Counted from the stretch's first letter, positions 34,690 to 44,606 are shown. The stretch: 64,000 nt of DNA from Actinomyces sp. oral taxon 170 str. F0386 (GCF_000195595.1 NZ_GL882573.1:275695-339694); one strand, 5' to 3'. A program made the numbers and translations. Notes: a model not told the origin generated them from the letters alone.

Positions 34690-36732
34690 TCAGCGCCTGC
34701 GGGCCGGGCGGGGCACCAGGCGGGCCGAGTTGAGGATGAAGGCGGACTCGGAGACGACGTGCACGAGGGCTGCCGCTACCGGCCCCAGCAGCCCCAGCCC
34801 GGCGGCGATCATGCCGGCGGCGTCGACGACGACCGTGCCCACGAAGTTCACCATGATGATGCCCCGGGCCCGGCGGGCCACCCGCACGGTCTCGACCAGG
34901 TCGGCCGGGGCGGATCCCACGAGCACCACGTCCCCGGCCTCGCGGGCCACGTCCGTGCCGGTGCCCATGGCGATGCCGACGTCGGCGGCGCTCAGGGCCG
35001 GGGCGTCATTGACGCCGTCACCCACCATGGCCACGCACTTTCCCGCTTGGCGCAGCGAACGGACGACCTCCTCCTTGTCGGTGGGCAGGAGATCGTTGCG
35101 CACCTGATCCTCGGTCAGGCCGAGCAGGCCGGCCACGTGGCTCGCGGAGGCCGCCGAGTCGCCGGTGAGCATAAGGACCCCCAGGCCCATCTCGCTCAGG
35201 TCGCGCACGGCGGTGGCCGCCCCCTGGCGCAGCCGGTCTGCCAGGGCGATGGTGCCCAGGAGCTGCCCGTCGGCTCGCACCTCCACCACCGAGGTGGCCG
35301 ATGGCGCCTCGGGGTCCGAGGCGATACTGGATGCGATGGCGTCGTCGGAGCCGGAGCCGGAGGTGTCCTGGCCCGGTTGGTGCTCCTGTCTCTTGCGTCG
35401 TCCCACGGTGACCCGGCGCCCGTCGACGCGGGCGCTCACCCCGGCTCCGGGGGAGTAGACGACGTCCTGCGGCATCGGAACCGTCAGGTCTCGGACGGCG
35501 GCCTCGGAGTAGATGGCCCGGCCGATCGGGTGCTCGGAGTTCCACTCCGCCGCGGCCGCCAGAGCCAGGACCTCATCCTCTCCTGCAGCGGCCTCGGTAG
35601 GGCCGACGGCCACGACGCGGGGTGCGCCCACAGTGAGTGTCCCGGTCTTGTCCAGCACCACCGTGTCCACCGCGGAGAGCTGCTCCAGGTGGGTGCCGTC
35701 CTTGACGAAGGCCCCGCAGTGGGCGGCGCGGGCGATCGCGGCCAGGACCGCCAGAGGCGTGCCCGCAGCCACCCCGCAGGCCCCGGCCACGATGATGACC
35801 GAGATCGTGGCGCGCGCGTCCCGGGTCGCCAGGAAGGTGACGAGGGCCGCCGCCAGTGCGAGGTAGACGATGCGCGCCGCCAGGCGGTCGGCCAGACGCT
35901 GGACCGGTGCGCGCGAGGACTGGGCGTGGCGCACCGCCGCCACGATCCGCCCGTAGGAGGAGTCCTCACCGACCCGCTCGACCTCGAGCTCCAGGGCGCC
36001 ACGTGTGATGGACCCCGCCGGGACCCGGTCACCCGGTCCGACCTGGACGGGCAGCGCCTCTCCGGTGATCCGGGACTGATCGACGTCGGCCCGGCCGGTG
36101 CGCACGATCCCGTCGACCGGTACCCGGCCCCCGGGACTCAGGGCGATCACCTGCCCCGGGCGCACCTCGTCCAGAGGCACCTCAGTGGCCTCGGCGGGTG
36201 CGGCAGTCTCCACGCCGCTCACCACCTGCGCGGTCTGTGGCAGGAAGGACATGAGATTGGTCAGGGCGTCGCGGCCCCGGTCCATCGACAGGTCCTCGAG
36301 GACCTCGGCGCACAGGGCGAAGACGGTCACGGCCAGGGCCGTCACCCACTCACCGATGACGGCGGCGGCCACTATGGCCAGCAGCATCGACAGCTCCATG
36401 CTCATGCGCCGCTCGCGCAGGTCGCCCGCCGCCTCAACGACGAGCGGCCAGCAGCCCACCACCAGGGCCGGCACTCCGACCGCGCCCACCACCCAGCTGG
36501 GTGTCCCGGCTGCGCCCGCGGCCCACGTGCCCAGGGTCGCCAGCCCCACCACCGCGATGCGCACGATGTCGGCCCGCTCGATCCGGTCGATGATCCGTTC
36601 GTTGCTGCCGGCACCGGTGGGGCCCACGGAGCCGGAGAGCTCATCGGACTCATCGACGGGCAGCGCCGGCGTCGAGGCGGACGGCGTCGAGGCAGGCGGG
36701 TGTGCGTGGGCGGTGGGCGGCTGAGCCGTCAT
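34690..36732 (-). CDS. P1B-like heavy-metal P-type ATPase with altered CPC motif
   Basis: 680 residues. All catalytic motifs are present: actuator TGE (223-225), phosphorylation Asp361 in DKTGT, nucleotide-binding SEHP (399-402) and MVGDGVNDAPALSAADVGIAMG near the C-terminus. However, the metal-binding membrane motif, normally CPC, reads Gly317-Ala318-Cys319. No N-terminal metal-binding domain is present, only a 45-residue Pro/Ser-rich tail. Related actinobacterial pumps with G-A-C here exist, to my memory, but the transported ion is not known. GAGGAG precedes ATG 36732. Confidence 0.85.
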   Translation of the reverse strand: MTAQPPTAHAHPPASTPSASTPALPVDESDELSGSVGPTGAGSNERIIDRIERADIVRIAVVGLATLGTWAAGAAGTPSWVVGAVGVPALVVGCWPLVVEAAGDLRERRMSMELSMLLAIVAAAVIGEWVTALAVTVFALCAEVLEDLSMDRGRDALTNLMSFLPQTAQVVSGVETAAPAEATEVPLDEVRPGQVIALSPGGRVPVDGIVRTGRADVDQSRITGEALPVQVGPGDRVPAGSITRGALELEVERVGEDSSYGRIVAAVRHAQSSRAPVQRLADRLAARIVYLALAAALVTFLATRDARATISVIIVAGACGVAAGTPLAVLAAIARAAHCGAFVKDGTHLEQLSAVDTVVLDKTGTLTVGAPRVVAVGPTEAAAGEDEVLALAAAAEWNSEHPIGRAIYSEAAVRDLTVPMPQDVVYSPGAGVSARVDGRRVTVGRRKRQEHQPGQDTSGSGSDDAIASSIASDPEAPSATSVVEVRADGQLLGTIALADRLRQGAATAVRDLSEMGLGVLMLTGDSAASASHVAGLLGLTEDQVRNDLLPTDKEEVVRSLRQAGKCVAMVGDGVNDAPALSAADVGIAMGTGTDVAREAGDVVLVGSAPADLVETVRVARRARGIIMVNFVGTVVVDAAGMIAAGLGLLGPVAAALVHVVSESAFILNSARLVPRPARRR

Positions 36733-37183
36733 ACAGGGACTCCTCGCAGGGGACGGGACGGGGCCTCACGGGGCAGGTGGAGAGCACCACCCAGGAATCT
36801 ACCGACCCGTTAAGGGGGTCAACAGTGTATGAGAGGACTAGGCGAGCCTCTGGGACCCGTCGCTGTGTCACAACGGGAGACTTTTCAACCCGGGTCTGAG
36901 AGCCTCTCCCCGGCGAACCGTGCTGACCTGGGCTGATGTGTGAGACGTGCAGGTGGGAGAGACGGTTGTGCGGGGTAAAGGTCTCCATCCGTGACACATC
37001 GGCCGGGAAACGCGGAACATCAGCTGCCCGAGACGTGGTAAACGGCGCCACCGGCGGGCCCGGGGGAGACGGGACCCGCCGGCGGCGCCGGGGTGCTGCG
37101 TGTGGTGCTGCAGCGGATCAGTGACGGCCGTGATCACCGCCACCGACCGAGCGCCGCTGGACGCCACTCGGTCATGTCGCTTG
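36733..37183. other. Gene-free region with glpK terminator
   Basis: 451 bases. An imperfect but long stem joins CGGCGCC (37043-37049) to GGCGCCG (37084-37090) and continues through CCGGCGGG/CCCGCCGG; it ends the glp operon. The left part is the P-type ATPase upstream region; no clear operator or promoter was recognised there. Confidence 0.6.
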
Positions 37184-38737
37184 CTACTCGACCACGTCCT
37201 CGTCGACCCAGTCCAGGGTGCGCTGGACGGCCTTGTTCCAGTTGCGGAAGAGCCGCTCGCGCTCGGCCTGCTCCATGGCCGGCTCCCAGCGCTTGTCCTC
37301 GGCCCAGTTGTCGATGACGTCCTGGGTGCCCGACCAGAAGCCCACCGCGATGCCGGAGGCGTAGGCCGCCCCCAGCGCCGTGGTCTCGGCGACTCTCGGG
37401 CGCACGACCGGCACGCCCACCTGATCGGCCTGGAACTGCATGAGCAGCTCGTCGCGGGTCATACCGCCATCGACCTTGAGCTCGGTCAGGGCTGCGCCCG
37501 TGGACCCTGAAGCAGCGGCATCCCGGTTCATGGCCTCGAGGACCTCGCGGGTCTGATAGGCGGTCGACTCCTCCACGGCCCGGGCGATGTGAGCCCTGTT
37601 GACATAGCGGGTCAGGCCCACCAGGGCGCCGCGGGCGTCGGGGCGCCAGTGAGGGGCGAACAGTCCTGAGAAGGCCGGCACGAAGTAGGCCCCGCCGTTG
37701 TCCTCGACACTGGAGGCCAGCGCCTCGATGTCCTTGGAGTCGGTGATGATGCCCAGGTTGTCGCGCAGCCACTGCACCAGCGACCCGGCCACGGCGATCG
37801 AGCCCTCCAGGGCGTAGACGGCCGGCTCGTCGCCGATCTGGTAGCACACAGTGGTCAGCAGCCCGTTCTCGCTGCGCACCGGGGTGGTGCCGGTGTTCAT
37901 GAGCATGAAGCAGCCGGTTCCGTAGGTATTCTTGGCCTGCCCCTTCTCGAAGCAGGCCTGCCCGAAGGTGGCCGCCTGCTGGTCACCGAGGATGCCGCTG
38001 ATGGGGGTGTCCACCAGCAGCCCGTTCTTGCGGCCGTAGCCGAACACGCCCGAGGAGGGGCGGATCTCGGGAAGCATGGACATGGGGATCCCCATGTCCG
38101 CGCAGATCTCCGGGTTCCAGTCCAGCGTGTCGATGTTCATGAGCATCGTGCGTGAGGCGTTGGTGACGTCGGTGGCGTGCACGCCACCGTTGACGCCGCC
38201 GGTGAGGTTCCACAGCGTCCAGGTGTCCATGGTGCCCATGAGGAGGTCGCCGGCCTCGGCGCGCTCGCGGGCCCCCTTGACGTTCTCCAGGATCCAGGCC
38301 ACCTTGGGGCCGGCGAAGTAGGTGGCCAGCCCCAGGCCCACGCGGTCCTTGTACTTGTCCGGGCCGTCGTCGCCGGCCAGGCGGTCGCAGATCTTCTGGG
38401 TACGGGTGTCCTGCCAGACGATGACGTTGTAGACGGGCTCGCCGGTGTTCTTGTCCCACACGACGGCGCTCTCGCGCTGGTTGGTGATGCCCACCGAGGC
38501 GATCTCGTGGCGGTTGATCTGCGCCTTGGCGAGTACCCCGCCGACGACGGAGCGGACGTTGTCCCAGATCTCGTTCGCGTTGTGCTCGACCCACCCGGCG
38601 CGCGGGAAGATCTGCTCGTGCTCCTTCTGGTCGACGGCGAAGATCTCTCCGTCGTGGTTGAACAGGATGGCGCGTGAGGAGGTCGTGCCCTGGTCGATAG
38701 CCAGGACGTACTTCTTCTCAGTGCTGTTGGGGCTCAA
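37184..38737 (-). CDS. glpK: Glycerol kinase
   Basis: 517 residues of the FGGY kinase family. ATP/phosphate loop [14 protein letters not shown] (14-27), NANEIWDNV (catalytic region), [13 protein letters not shown] and the C-terminal GLRxxV-like [16 protein letters not shown]. It makes sn-glycerol-3-phosphate, the substrate of GlpD. Start is TTG 38737 with AAAGGA eight bases before; no ATG gives a family-length start. Last gene of glpD-glpF-glpK, 65 bases after glpF. Confidence 0.95.
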   Translation of the reverse strand: MSPNSTEKKYVLAIDQGTTSSRAILFNHDGEIFAVDQKEHEQIFPRAGWVEHNANEIWDNVRSVVGGVLAKAQINRHEIASVGITNQRESAVVWDKNTGEPVYNVIVWQDTRTQKICDRLAGDDGPDKYKDRVGLGLATYFAGPKVAWILENVKGARERAEAGDLLMGTMDTWTLWNLTGGVNGGVHATDVTNASRTMLMNIDTLDWNPEICADMGIPMSMLPEIRPSSGVFGYGRKNGLLVDTPISGILGDQQAATFGQACFEKGQAKNTYGTGCFMLMNTGTTPVRSENGLLTTVCYQIGDEPAVYALEGSIAVAGSLVQWLRDNLGIITDSKDIEALASSVEDNGGAYFVPAFSGLFAPHWRPDARGALVGLTRYVNRAHIARAVEESTAYQTREVLEAMNRDAAASGSTGAALTELKVDGGMTRDELLMQFQADQVGVPVVRPRVAETTALGAAYASGIAVGFWSGTQDVIDNWAEDKRWEPAMEQAERERLFRNWNKAVQRTLDWVDEDVVE

Positions 38738-38802
38738 GGAGTTTTCCTTTCACTGCTTTGTGAGGGGGCTGTGTTCTCAGTGCTGCGTCGGTGCTGGCGG
38801 GA

Positions 38803-39543
38803 TCAGAACAGTCCGGCGATGTGGGGGACGATGAGCCCCGCGGCGACGGCGCCGATGATCGGGCCGACGATCGGGACCCAGGAGTAGGCCCAGTCCGAGC
38901 CGCCCTTACCCGGAATGGGCAGGATGGCGTGGGCGATGCGCGGGCCCAGATCACGGGCCGGGTTGATGGCGTAACCGGTGGGGCCGCCCAGGCTCAGTCC
39001 GATGACGACGATGACCAGGGCCACGGCCAGCGGGCCGAGCCCGGAGGGGGTCTTGCCCGAGGCGATGATCCAGGCCAGCAGGACGAAGGTGCCTACGGCC
39101 TCAGTCACGACGTTCCATCCGTAGGAGCGCACCGCCGGGCCGGTGGCGAACACGCCGAGCTTGGCGGCGGCGTCGGCCTTCTGGTCGAACTGCTTCTTAT
39201 AGGTCAGCCACACGGCGGTGGCGCCCAGGATGGCGCCCAACATCTGGGCGGCGAAGTAGGCCACGATGTTAGTCGCTGAGGCGGGGATCCCCTCGGCCAG
39301 GTCCCGTCCGGCGACCGCCAGACCGATGGTGACGGCTGGGTTGAGGTGCGCGCCGGTCTTGTAGGCGGCGTAGACGCCCACGAAGACCGCCAGCCCCCAT
39401 GCCATGGTGACGACGATCCAGCCGCCGTCCTTGGCCTTGGAGGTGGGCAGCGCGACGCCGGCGACGACGCCGCAGCCCAGGAGGATGAGAAGGAACGTCC
39501 CGAAGGCCTCCGAGGCGAAGATCTGGGTCAGGGTCGCAGACAT
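38803..39543 (-). CDS. glpF: Glycerol uptake facilitator (aquaglyceroporin)
   Basis: 246 residues, six spans and both half-helix boxes: HLNPAVT (about 72-78) and INPARDLGPR (about 205-214), where the Asp after the second box marks a glycerol-type pore. It lets glycerol diffuse in, trapped by GlpK. Start at ATG 39543; weak AGAAAGAGAG-like site. Lies between glpD and glpK. Confidence 0.94.
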   Translation of the reverse strand: MSATLTQIFASEAFGTFLLILLGCGVVAGVALPTSKAKDGGWIVVTMAWGLAVFVGVYAAYKTGAHLNPAVTIGLAVAGRDLAEGIPASATNIVAYFAAQMLGAILGATAVWLTYKKQFDQKADAAAKLGVFATGPAVRSYGWNVVTEAVGTFVLLAWIIASGKTPSGLGPLAVALVIVVIGLSLGGPTGYAINPARDLGPRIAHAILPIPGKGGSDWAYSWVPIVGPIIGAVAAGLIVPHIAGLF

Positions 39544-39671
39544 TGCGGCTCTCTTTCTGCACGACGGTGTGCGGGTTCGGACGGCACCGGCATGGTCCGG
39601 TTTCTCGAGGGGTGATGGGGTGTCACGGTTCCCGCCTCCGCCGGAGTCGGCGGGCACCGCGGGGATCGTCG

Positions 39672-39705
39672 GGCCGAGCGGCACCGGATGCCGGTCCGCT
39701 CGGCC
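39672..39705 (-). terminator. Hairpin between glpD and glpF
   Basis: GGCCGAGCGGcACCGG (39672-39687, one bulged C) pairs with CCGGTCCGCTCGGCC (39691-39705) over a 3-base loop, ten bases after the glpD stop. It may be a partial terminator or RNA-stabilising stem that lowers glpF-glpK expression relative to glpD. Confidence 0.65.
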
Positions 39706-39714
39706 AGGAGGAGC

Positions 39715-41526
39715 CTAGATCGGCTCGGTGACGTGTGCCACCGCGGCGGCGTCGGTCATCTCGGCCTCGGCCGCGGCGATCTGGGCCACGCGCTGGGTGT
39801 AGGCATCCTTCTGGGCCGCGACGTCCTCATCGGACCAGCCCAGCAGGGGCGCCATGATCGTCAGGATCTCGTCGGCCGCGGCCAGACCCCGGTCGCGGCG
39901 AGAGAGGTCCAGGCGCACCCGGCGCAGCAGGACGTCGTCGAGGCTCTCGGCGCCCTCGTGGGTGACGGCCCAGGCGACCTCGGCGCGCAGGTAGGTGGGG
40001 GCCTCCGCCAGCGGCTCGCCCAGGCGCGCCTCGGGATCAGCCGCGTCGGTGTCGTCGATGGAGGCCAGCAGCGCCGGCGTCTCGTCGCCGTAGCGGTCCA
40101 GCAGGTGGGTGACACGCTCCAGGGTCCAGCCGCGCTCTCCGGCGATCCGTCCGGCCCGCTTGGCCAGGGCGTGGTAACCGGCCGCGCCCACCAGGGGAAG
40201 CTCCTGTGTGACGCAGGGATGGGCGTGGGCCAGAGCCTCGCCCAGGGCGTGGTCGACGGCGTCGGAGGCCATGACCCGGTAGGTGGTCAGCTTGCCGCCG
40301 GCGATGGCGGTCAGACCCGGGGCGACCCGGGTGACCGTGTGCTCGCGGGAGACCTTCGTGGAGGCGGCCTCCGCACCCGGCTTGAGCTTGGGCTGGAGCA
40401 GGGGACGCAGACCCGCGTAGACGCCGATGATGTCCTCTCGCGTGATGGGGCGGGACAGGACGGAGTTGGCGTGCTCGAGGATGTAGTCGACGTCGGCGGC
40501 GGTGGCCACGGGCTTGGAGACGTCCAGGTCCCACGGGGTGTCGGTGGTGCCGATGACCCAGTACTCGGGCCAGGGGATGATGAACAGGACGGACTTCTCG
40601 GTGCGCAGGAAGACCCCGGTCTCGGCGTCGATGGCCTCCTTGGGCACCACGATGTGGATGCCCTTGGAGGCCAGGACCTTCAGGCCCCCGGCGTCGGTGG
40701 CCAGGTCCTGGACGTCCTCGGTCCACACGCCGGCGGCATTGATGGTGCGCCTGGCGCGGATCTCGTGGGCGGTGCCGGTGGCCAGGTCGGTGACGCGGGC
40801 GCCGTGGACGTGGCCGCGCTCGTCGGTGATGAAGCCGGTGACCTTGGTGCGGTTGGCGGCCAGCGCCCCCAGGCCGACGGCGGTGCGCACCAGGTCGATG
40901 ACCAGACGGGCGTCGTCGACACGGGCGTCGAAGAAGCGGATGGAGCCGGCCAGCCCGCTGGTGTCCAACGACGGGGCGAGGGCGGAGGTACCCTTGCGGC
41001 CCAGGTGGCGCTGGATCGGCACGGTCTTGTGCCCGCGGGCGCCGGCCAGGGCCAGGGCGTCGTACATGCCCACGCCGACGGCGGAGTAGGAGCGCTCGTA
41101 GTGGTGCTTGAGCGGCCACAGGAAGGGCTGGGCCTTGACCAGGTGCGGCGCGGTGGTGCTCAGCAGGCGGCCGCGCTCGGTGAGGGCCTCGTGCACGAGG
41201 GCGAAGTTGAGCTGGTAGAGGTAGCGCAGGCCGCCGTGGACGAGCTTGGAGGACCACGAGGAGGTGCCCGAGGCCCAGTCGCCCATCTCCACGATGCCGG
41301 TGCGCAGGCCGCGGGCCGCGGCGTCCAGGGCGATACCGGCCCCGGTGACGCCGCCGCCGACGACGAGGAGGTCCAGGCCCTCGGATGAGGACATCTCCTC
41401 CAGGGCGCGCTTGCGCTGGGCGGCGTTGAGAGCGGTGTCGTGGGTGGGGGCGGGGTAGGAGGGGCCGGCGGGACCGGAGCTGCGGGCGGAGGTCTTCTTC
41501 GAGGAGGGGATGCGGGTGGAGGTCAT
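39715..41526 (-). CDS. glpD: Glycerol-3-phosphate dehydrogenase (FAD-dependent)
   Basis: 603 residues. FAD-binding LLVVGGGVTGAGIALDAAARG (about 53-73), ASGTSSWSSKLVHGGLRYL, the DAO domain body and the C-terminal helical DAO_C part, all as in GlpD. It oxidises G3P to dihydroxyacetone phosphate at the membrane, passing electrons to quinone. Start ATG 41526 with CAGGAG upstream gives a Ser/Thr/Lys-rich 40-residue leader before the fold. First gene of the minus-strand operon, divergent from a SorC-type regulator. Confidence 0.94.
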   Translation of the reverse strand: MTSTRIPSSKKTSARSSGPAGPSYPAPTHDTALNAAQRKRALEEMSSSEGLDLLVVGGGVTGAGIALDAAARGLRTGIVEMGDWASGTSSWSSKLVHGGLRYLYQLNFALVHEALTERGRLLSTTAPHLVKAQPFLWPLKHHYERSYSAVGVGMYDALALAGARGHKTVPIQRHLGRKGTSALAPSLDTSGLAGSIRFFDARVDDARLVIDLVRTAVGLGALAANRTKVTGFITDERGHVHGARVTDLATGTAHEIRARRTINAAGVWTEDVQDLATDAGGLKVLASKGIHIVVPKEAIDAETGVFLRTEKSVLFIIPWPEYWVIGTTDTPWDLDVSKPVATAADVDYILEHANSVLSRPITREDIIGVYAGLRPLLQPKLKPGAEAASTKVSREHTVTRVAPGLTAIAGGKLTTYRVMASDAVDHALGEALAHAHPCVTQELPLVGAAGYHALAKRAGRIAGERGWTLERVTHLLDRYGDETPALLASIDDTDAADPEARLGEPLAEAPTYLRAEVAWAVTHEGAESLDDVLLRRVRLDLSRRDRGLAAADEILTIMAPLLGWSDEDVAAQKDAYTQRVAQIAAAEAEMTDAAAVAHVTEPI

Positions 41527-41710
41527 GGCTCCTGGACTCCTACGTGTCGTGAGGTCGGGCTGATGGGTCTGTGCGGGTCCCGTCGGCGTTGACCGGGGTT
41601 CCGGACGGGTCGGGTCCCGGCTCCTGGTGCCGGGGACCGATGCATTCCGTCTCACTCGCACGGCCCTACCGTGGTGGCGGACACCACTGTCTGTTGCATG
41701 TGGGACAATG

Positions 41711-41742
41711 CGCAAGTCCTATGCACGAACGTGCACGCAAGT
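41711..41742. promoter_or_regulatory. Candidate operator between glpD and SorC-type gene
   Basis: CGCAAGT occurs at 41711-41717 and 41736-41742, flanking TGCACG-AA-CGTGCA (41722-41735), a near-perfect palindrome. This combination sits in the 356-base divergent region and is AT-richer than its surroundings. It may be the site of the SorC-type regulator. Confidence 0.5.
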
Positions 41743-41882
41743 TTGGGGGGTATCCACAAGAATGTCCGCCTGCCTGTGCGGACACTCTTCCTCGCCAGGA
41801 CATCTGATGCCGCCAGGGGGAGGATCGTGCCCTCTCGCAGCGTGGAACTGCCACATCGTGGCGAGAGGAGAAGGAGGACGAT

Positions 41883-43121
41883 GTGACCGGCGGAACCGCT
41901 TCTGATGCGGCGGGGAGTAGGGCGAGCGCGACTGACCCCGGCGGCCTCGTGCGTGCCTACGAGGCGGCCTCCATGTACTACGTCCAGGGCGAGACCATGG
42001 AGGTGATCGCCCACCATCTGGGAGTCTCTCGCTCCACCGTCTCCCGGCTCCTGGCGCGCGCCCGCCGGGAGGGCGTCGTACGGGTCAGTCTCGTCCAGCC
42101 CGGCGGCGCCGGCTCCCTGGAAGGGCGGATGGCCCAGACCTTCGGGGTGCGCACGCACATCGTCCCGGTGCGCGAGGGAACTACGGAGATCCACCGACTC
42201 CAGCAGGTCGCCGCCGTTGCCGCCACGCACATGGTCGACCTCATCGAGGCCCTGACCGAACCCGGCCGATCGGGCGGGCCCGGCGGTGGGGTTGCTCAGG
42301 GGCCGGCGGGCTCCGGCGGCGAGGACCGCGGCAACCGCTCCGGTACCGGCGGTGATGCTCCAGGGGACGGTGCGGCCCGTCAGGGTGCCGGCCGGGACGG
42401 CGGTGGGGGTGTCGTCGTCGGTGTCGCCTGGGGCACCACCATGTCCGAGGTCAGCGCCGCCCTGCCCGCGCGCTCCGTCCCGGGACTGACCGTCGTCCAG
42501 CTCAACGGCGCCTCGGACCCGGTGCGCGAGGGGCCCAGCGCCGGTGAGGTCCTCTCGCGGCTGCGCACCTCGCTGGGGGCGCGCACGATCTCCTTCCCGG
42601 TGCCGGCCTTCTTCGACCACGTGGCCACGCGCGAGGCCATGTGGTCGGAGCGCTCGGTCAAGCGGGTCCTGGCGGTGACGCGCCGCGCGAGCCTGGCCGT
42701 CTTCGGCGTCGGCGCCCTCGACGCCCTCAATGGCGCCCTGCCCTCCCAGGTCTATGAGGGAGGTCACCTCACCGCCCGTGACCAGGCCGTTCTGCGCCGC
42801 CAGAACGTGGTGGGGGATGTGTGCACCGTCCTACTGCGCTCCGACGGCTCCTGGCGCGACGTCACCCTCAACGCCCGGGCCACGGGGCCGACTCCGGCCC
42901 AGCTCGCCCGCATCCCGCGCCGCCTGTGCGTGGCCGCCGGGACCGGCAAGGCCCGAGCCCTTCTGGCCGCGCTGCGCGCCCGGACCGCCACCGATCTCGT
43001 CGTCGACGACGCCACGGCCCGCGCCGTCCTGGAGCTCGCCGAGGCTCGGGGACAGACCGGGCCGGTTCTCGGTGAGCGGCTGACGTGGCAGGATGTGGGA
43101 CCGGATCGCGCCGCGACCTGA
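41883..43121 (+). CDS. SorC/DeoR-type sugar-binding transcriptional regulator
   Basis: 412 residues. Helix-turn-helix at about 39-62 (EVIAHHLGVSRSTVSRLLARARREG), then a sugar-phosphate-binding SorC domain with VVGVAWGTTMSEV and VVGDVCTVLL. A Gly/Ala/Arg-rich insertion of about 50 residues (127-176) interrupts the domain between two helices. Start GTG 41883 with GAAGGAGG upstream. Divergent from glpD, so it probably senses glycerol-3-phosphate or dihydroxyacetone phosphate and controls the glp operon; most bacteria use DeoR-type GlpR or GlpP instead. Confidence 0.85.
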   Translation: MTGGTASDAAGSRASATDPGGLVRAYEAASMYYVQGETMEVIAHHLGVSRSTVSRLLARARREGVVRVSLVQPGGAGSLEGRMAQTFGVRTHIVPVREGTTEIHRLQQVAAVAATHMVDLIEALTEPGRSGGPGGGVAQGPAGSGGEDRGNRSGTGGDAPGDGAARQGAGRDGGGGVVVGVAWGTTMSEVSAALPARSVPGLTVVQLNGASDPVREGPSAGEVLSRLRTSLGARTISFPVPAFFDHVATREAMWSERSVKRVLAVTRRASLAVFGVGALDALNGALPSQVYEGGHLTARDQAVLRRQNVVGDVCTVLLRSDGSWRDVTLNARATGPTPAQLARIPRRLCVAAGTGKARALLAALRARTATDLVVDDATARAVLELAEARGQTGPVLGERLTWQDVGPDRAAT

Positions 43122-43209
43122 GCAAAGGCCGACGCCGCTGCCGGTGGTGCACCGGCCTGGCGGGCCGCGAGACGAGAACTGAGCCCTACGGAATCTCTAC
43201 GGAACACGG

Positions 43210-43860
43210 ATGACGATGAGTAGCACGGCTGTCCCCACAGATGAGCATCGACCCACCGGCCGGCCGACGCACCGGGTCGAGTTCTATGGGGCCGACGGCG
43301 CACGCCGCGTCCTGCGGCCGGCCCGCCCGGCGGACGTACGCGCCATCGCAGAGCTGGTGCGCCCCTACGCCGAGCGCCGCGTCCTCATCGCCAAGGACCT
43401 CATCTCCTACTTCGAGGACATCCAGGAGTTCATCGTCGCCGAGGAGGTCCCGGACGTCGTCGGCCACGACGGAAGAGATGGGGGAGGAGGCGGAGGCGAA
43501 CCGTTGGCCGCCCCCAGGATCGTGGGTTGCGGGGCTCTGCACGTCATGTGGGACGACATCGCCGAGGTGCGCACTCTGGCCGTCCACCCCGAGGCCCTGG
43601 GGACCGGGCTCGGCTCGGCCATCCTGCGCGAGCTCATCACGCAGGCCCGGGAGATGGGGCTCAAGCGCGTGTTCTGCCTGACCTTCGAGGAGCCGTTCTT
43701 CGGCGCCCACGGCTTCGAGCCGATCGAGGGCACGCCGGTGGGTGCGGACGTCTTCTCCGAGATGCTGCGCTCCCATGACGACGGCCTGGCCGAGTTCCTC
43801 GACCTGGCCCGGGTCAAGCCCAACACCCTGGGAAACGCCCGCATGCTCCTGCAGCTGTGA
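43210..43860 (+). CDS. argA: Amino-acid N-acetyltransferase (N-acetylglutamate synthase-like GNAT)
   Basis: 216 residues, GNAT fold: VLRPARPADVRAIAELV near the N-terminus, acetyl-CoA loop EVRTLAVHPEALGTGLGSAI (about 123-142) and FCLTFEEPFFGAHGFEPI. Short stand-alone N-acetylglutamate synthases of actinobacteria share this sequence style; the reaction is acetyl-CoA plus glutamate, first step of arginine synthesis. A Gly-rich insertion lies near residues 90-97. No arg genes are adjacent. ATGs at 43210 and 43216 are both possible. Confidence 0.72.
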   Translation: MTMSSTAVPTDEHRPTGRPTHRVEFYGADGARRVLRPARPADVRAIAELVRPYAERRVLIAKDLISYFEDIQEFIVAEEVPDVVGHDGRDGGGGGGEPLAAPRIVGCGALHVMWDDIAEVRTLAVHPEALGTGLGSAILRELITQAREMGLKRVFCLTFEEPFFGAHGFEPIEGTPVGADVFSEMLRSHDDGLAEFLDLARVKPNTLGNARMLLQL

Positions 43861-43988
43861 GCTGACCGCCCTGAGTGGGCCGGGTGCGGTTCGCCGCGGC
43901 GGGCCGTGGTTCGGTGCGGCTTCATGATCGGGCGCGATCCTTCCGGACAAGCAGCCGACAACCATGCGATCACCATGGAGGAGCACCC

Positions 43989-44474
43989 ATGATCCGCAAC
44001 GTTCACGAACGCGTCATCAACGCCCCCATCGAGCCCCTGGGCGCCCTGCTCGATGGACTGGGGCAGAAGGACGACCGCCTCTGGCCCTCGCAGGGCTGGA
44101 CGCCGATGGTCCTGGACCGGCCTCTGGCGCTGGGGGCCGACGGCGGCCACGGCGCCATCCGCTACTACGTGAGCGAGTATGAGCCCGGCCGGCGAGTGCG
44201 GTTCACCTTCCGCCCGCGAACGGGGATCATCGGTGCCCACGAGCTGAGTCTCGACGCTCTGGACGATGAGCGCACGCGCATCCGCCACGTCCTCATCGGT
44301 CGTACCCGTGGTGCCATGCGGCTCATGTTCTCGGCTGTGGTTGAGCCCCTGCACGACGCCGTCGTCGAGGACCTCTTCGACAACGCCGAGCGGGAGGTGA
44401 CCGGTTCGGTGATCCGGCCCACGTCCTGGAGTCCGCGGGTACGCGTGCTGCGCCGCCTCACCGGTGACAGGTAG
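43989..44474 (+). CDS. SRPBCC-family protein
   Basis: 161 residues. MIRNVHERVINAPIEPL followed by alternating strands and IRHVLIGRTRGAMRLMF-AVVEPLHDAVVEDLFDNAE fits the START/SRPBCC hydrophobic-ligand fold, polyketide-cyclase-like. No catalytic residues are apparent; ligand and role are unknown. GGAGGAG precedes ATG 43989. Confidence 0.75.
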   Translation: MIRNVHERVINAPIEPLGALLDGLGQKDDRLWPSQGWTPMVLDRPLALGADGGHGAIRYYVSEYEPGRRVRFTFRPRTGIIGAHELSLDALDDERTRIRHVLIGRTRGAMRLMFSAVVEPLHDAVVEDLFDNAEREVTGSVIRPTSWSPRVRVLRRLTGDR

Positions 44475-44606
44475 TTATCGAGAGCAGTCGAGTTCGGGCC
44501 GGGCGGATGGGGAGTTCTGCCTGAGGCTGCCTCAGGACCGAGGCGGTAGCCTGATGAGGCCCGTCAGGTTCCCATGAATCCGAAGAGCCCCTTGAGGAAA
44601 ACGATC

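Noticed and set aside
34498..36813. 771-codon open frame on the plus strand
   Set aside because: Runs opposite the P-type ATPase, whose motifs are complete; product is low-complexity and unlike any protein.
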